Source: Mariniradius saccharolyticus AK6
GTDB taxonomy: Bacteria; Bacteroidota; Bacteroidia; Cytophagales; Cyclobacteriaceae
NCBI RefSeq assembly: GCF_000330725.2
Contig: NZ_AMZY02000020.1
Span: forward strand, 1-64,000
Direction of reading: 5' to 3'
DNA: 64,000 bases
Shown here: positions 63,216 through 64,000 of the stretch, in pieces
Layout: every line of letters begins with the position of its first letter
Position numbering within the stretch: the first letter of the stretch is position 1
The notes under the pieces: generated by a model
Told to the model about the DNA's origin: nothing
Seen by the model: only the letters and a program-made list of their open reading frames with translations
The model's database searches: none
Position numbers and translations under genes: made by a program

Positions 63216-64000
63216 ATGGGAAACAAAGCCATCATCATCGGTTCGGGGATTGCGGGGATCGCGGCATCGATTCGCTTGGCCAACAAGGGCTACCAGGTGG
63301 AGGTCTTCGAAGCGAACGCGTATCCAGGTGGGAAACTTTCGGAAATTGAGATCCAAGGCTATCGGTTTGATGCGGGGCCATCGCTCTTCACACTTCCCGA
63401 ACAGGTGGAGGAGCTGTTTCGGATTTCGGGGAAAAACCCGGACGAACATTTCCAATACACCAAACTTCCCGTTGTTTGCCATTATTTCTGGGAGGATGGT
63501 ACGCGTCTCAATGCATTTGCCGATTTGGATCAATTTGCGCAGGAAGTCGAACAGCAACTCGGCGAGCCGGCAGCGCATGTACATAAGGCTTTGGAACGAT
63601 CCTCGTACATCTATCAGCATTTGGCACCGCTGTTCATGCACCGCTCACTGCACCGTTTCGGCACCTGGGTCAATAAGGATGCGCTCAAGTCTTACTTAAG
63701 GATGGGCAAGTTGGGGATTTTCAGCACGATGAACCGAGCGAATGAAAGGCATTTTCAAAACCCCAAAGTCGTGCAGCTGTTCAATCGGTACGCCACCTAC
63801 AACGGCTCCAATCCTTACGAGACCCCGGCGACCTTGAACATCATTCCGCATTTGGAATTCAATATCGGAGCATTCTTTCCCAACAAAGGCATGCACGATA
63901 TCACGCTGAGTCTTTACCGATTGGCTTTGGACTTGGGTGTGAAATTCCATTTTGGTCAAAAAGTCGAGGAAATCCTCGTCGAAAATGGACAGGCATCTGG
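63216..64000 (+). CDS. CrtI-type carotenoid desaturase (partial, cut by window end)
   Basis: The frame runs from the ATG at 63216 to the window edge (261 codons read). The FAD-binding motif GSGIAGIAASIRLANKGYQVEVFEAN (about 9-34) is followed by PGGKLSEIEIQGYRFDAGPSLFTLP, the phytoene desaturase signature. Either CrtI (phytoene to lycopene) or CrtD (hydroxycarotenoid desaturation) is possible; carotenoids are typical of this lineage. The 3' half, including the second carotenoid motif, is outside the window. Confidence 0.92.
   Translation, partial: MGNKAIIIGSGIAGIAASIRLANKGYQVEVFEANAYPGGKLSEIEIQGYRFDAGPSLFTLPEQVEELFRISGKNPDEHFQYTKLPVVCHYFWEDGTRLNAFADLDQFAQEVEQQLGEPAAHVHKALERSSYIYQHLAPLFMHRSLHRFGTWVNKDALKSYLRMGKLGIFSTMNRANERHFQNPKVVQLFNRYATYNGSNPYETPATLNIIPHLEFNIGAFFPNKGMHDITLSLYRLALDLGVKFHFGQKVEEILVENGQAS

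Overview
The window looks like the chromosome of a Bacteroidota bacterium of the order Cytophagales, most likely Cyclobacteriaceae (Algoriphagus-like). Several things point there: mutY-ssb-gldE in the order known for gliding bacteria; a fused SecDF; a large Oar-like TonB-dependent receptor; a 29-residue bS22-type ribosomal protein beside RNase E/G; DUF4403, DUF4382, YtxJ and LRR lipoproteins; few Shine-Dalgarno sequences; and promoter boxes of the Bacteroidota type TAnnTTTG. No rRNA, tRNA, CRISPR array, complete insertion sequence or prophage is visible. Most of the window is housekeeping DNA with a few accessory patches.

Layout. 1-3.1 kb: two tracts of 7-bp tandem repeats, then a PhyH dioxygenase and a cytochrome-containing PQQ dehydrogenase, both on the minus strand. 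3.4-5.6 kb: a small lipoprotein, a double UspA protein and ThpR. 5.6-10.95 kb: the main accessory patch, with structured non-coding DNA, an LRR lipoprotein, and a decaying minus-strand cassette (truncated PD-(D/E)XK nuclease, an unknown gene broken by an in-frame stop, a PLD-like protein) embedded in interspersed palindromic repeats. 11-18.8 kb: Oar-type receptor, YhhN-like protein, YtxJ, DUF4403 lipoprotein, SIMPL protein, DUF1456 protein. 18.8-25.1 kb: PQQ-like propeller protein, then RNase E/G, bS22-like, TPR and HU (minus strand), then mutY and ssb. 25.2-33 kb: gldE and gltBD.

33-43.3 kb: small secreted proteins, GTP-type PEP carboxykinase, a MSOX/MTOX-type amine oxidase, DinD, an exported amidase, a membrane protein, an exported TIM-barrel epimerase-like protein and two overlapping small exported-protein genes. 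43.5-48.2 kb: isocitrate dehydrogenase, class II fumarase and dGTPase. 48.2-53.4 kb: DUF4382 lipoprotein, ribD, free-methionine-R-sulfoxide reductase, methyltransferase, LOG-like protein, rdgB and uridine kinase. 53.5-56.9 kb: a small exported protein and secDF. 57.0-61.3 kb: an apparent six-gene operon with two paralogous 7-TM proteins around a small soluble protein, a histidine kinase without a sensor domain, a NarL-type regulator and a Gfo/Idh/MocA oxidoreductase. 61.6-64 kb: glycyl-tRNA synthetase and the start of a CrtI-type carotenoid desaturase cut by the window edge.

The best candidates for something undescribed are the 7-TM/kinase operon (57.0-61.3 kb) and the nuclease/PLD cassette (8.6-10.7 kb). 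Across the window, several genes carry a TAnnTTTG-type box only 5-7 bases before the start codon, which suggests leaderless or nearly leaderless mRNAs. All function calls rest on reading the sequence and on recall of protein families; no database search was run.
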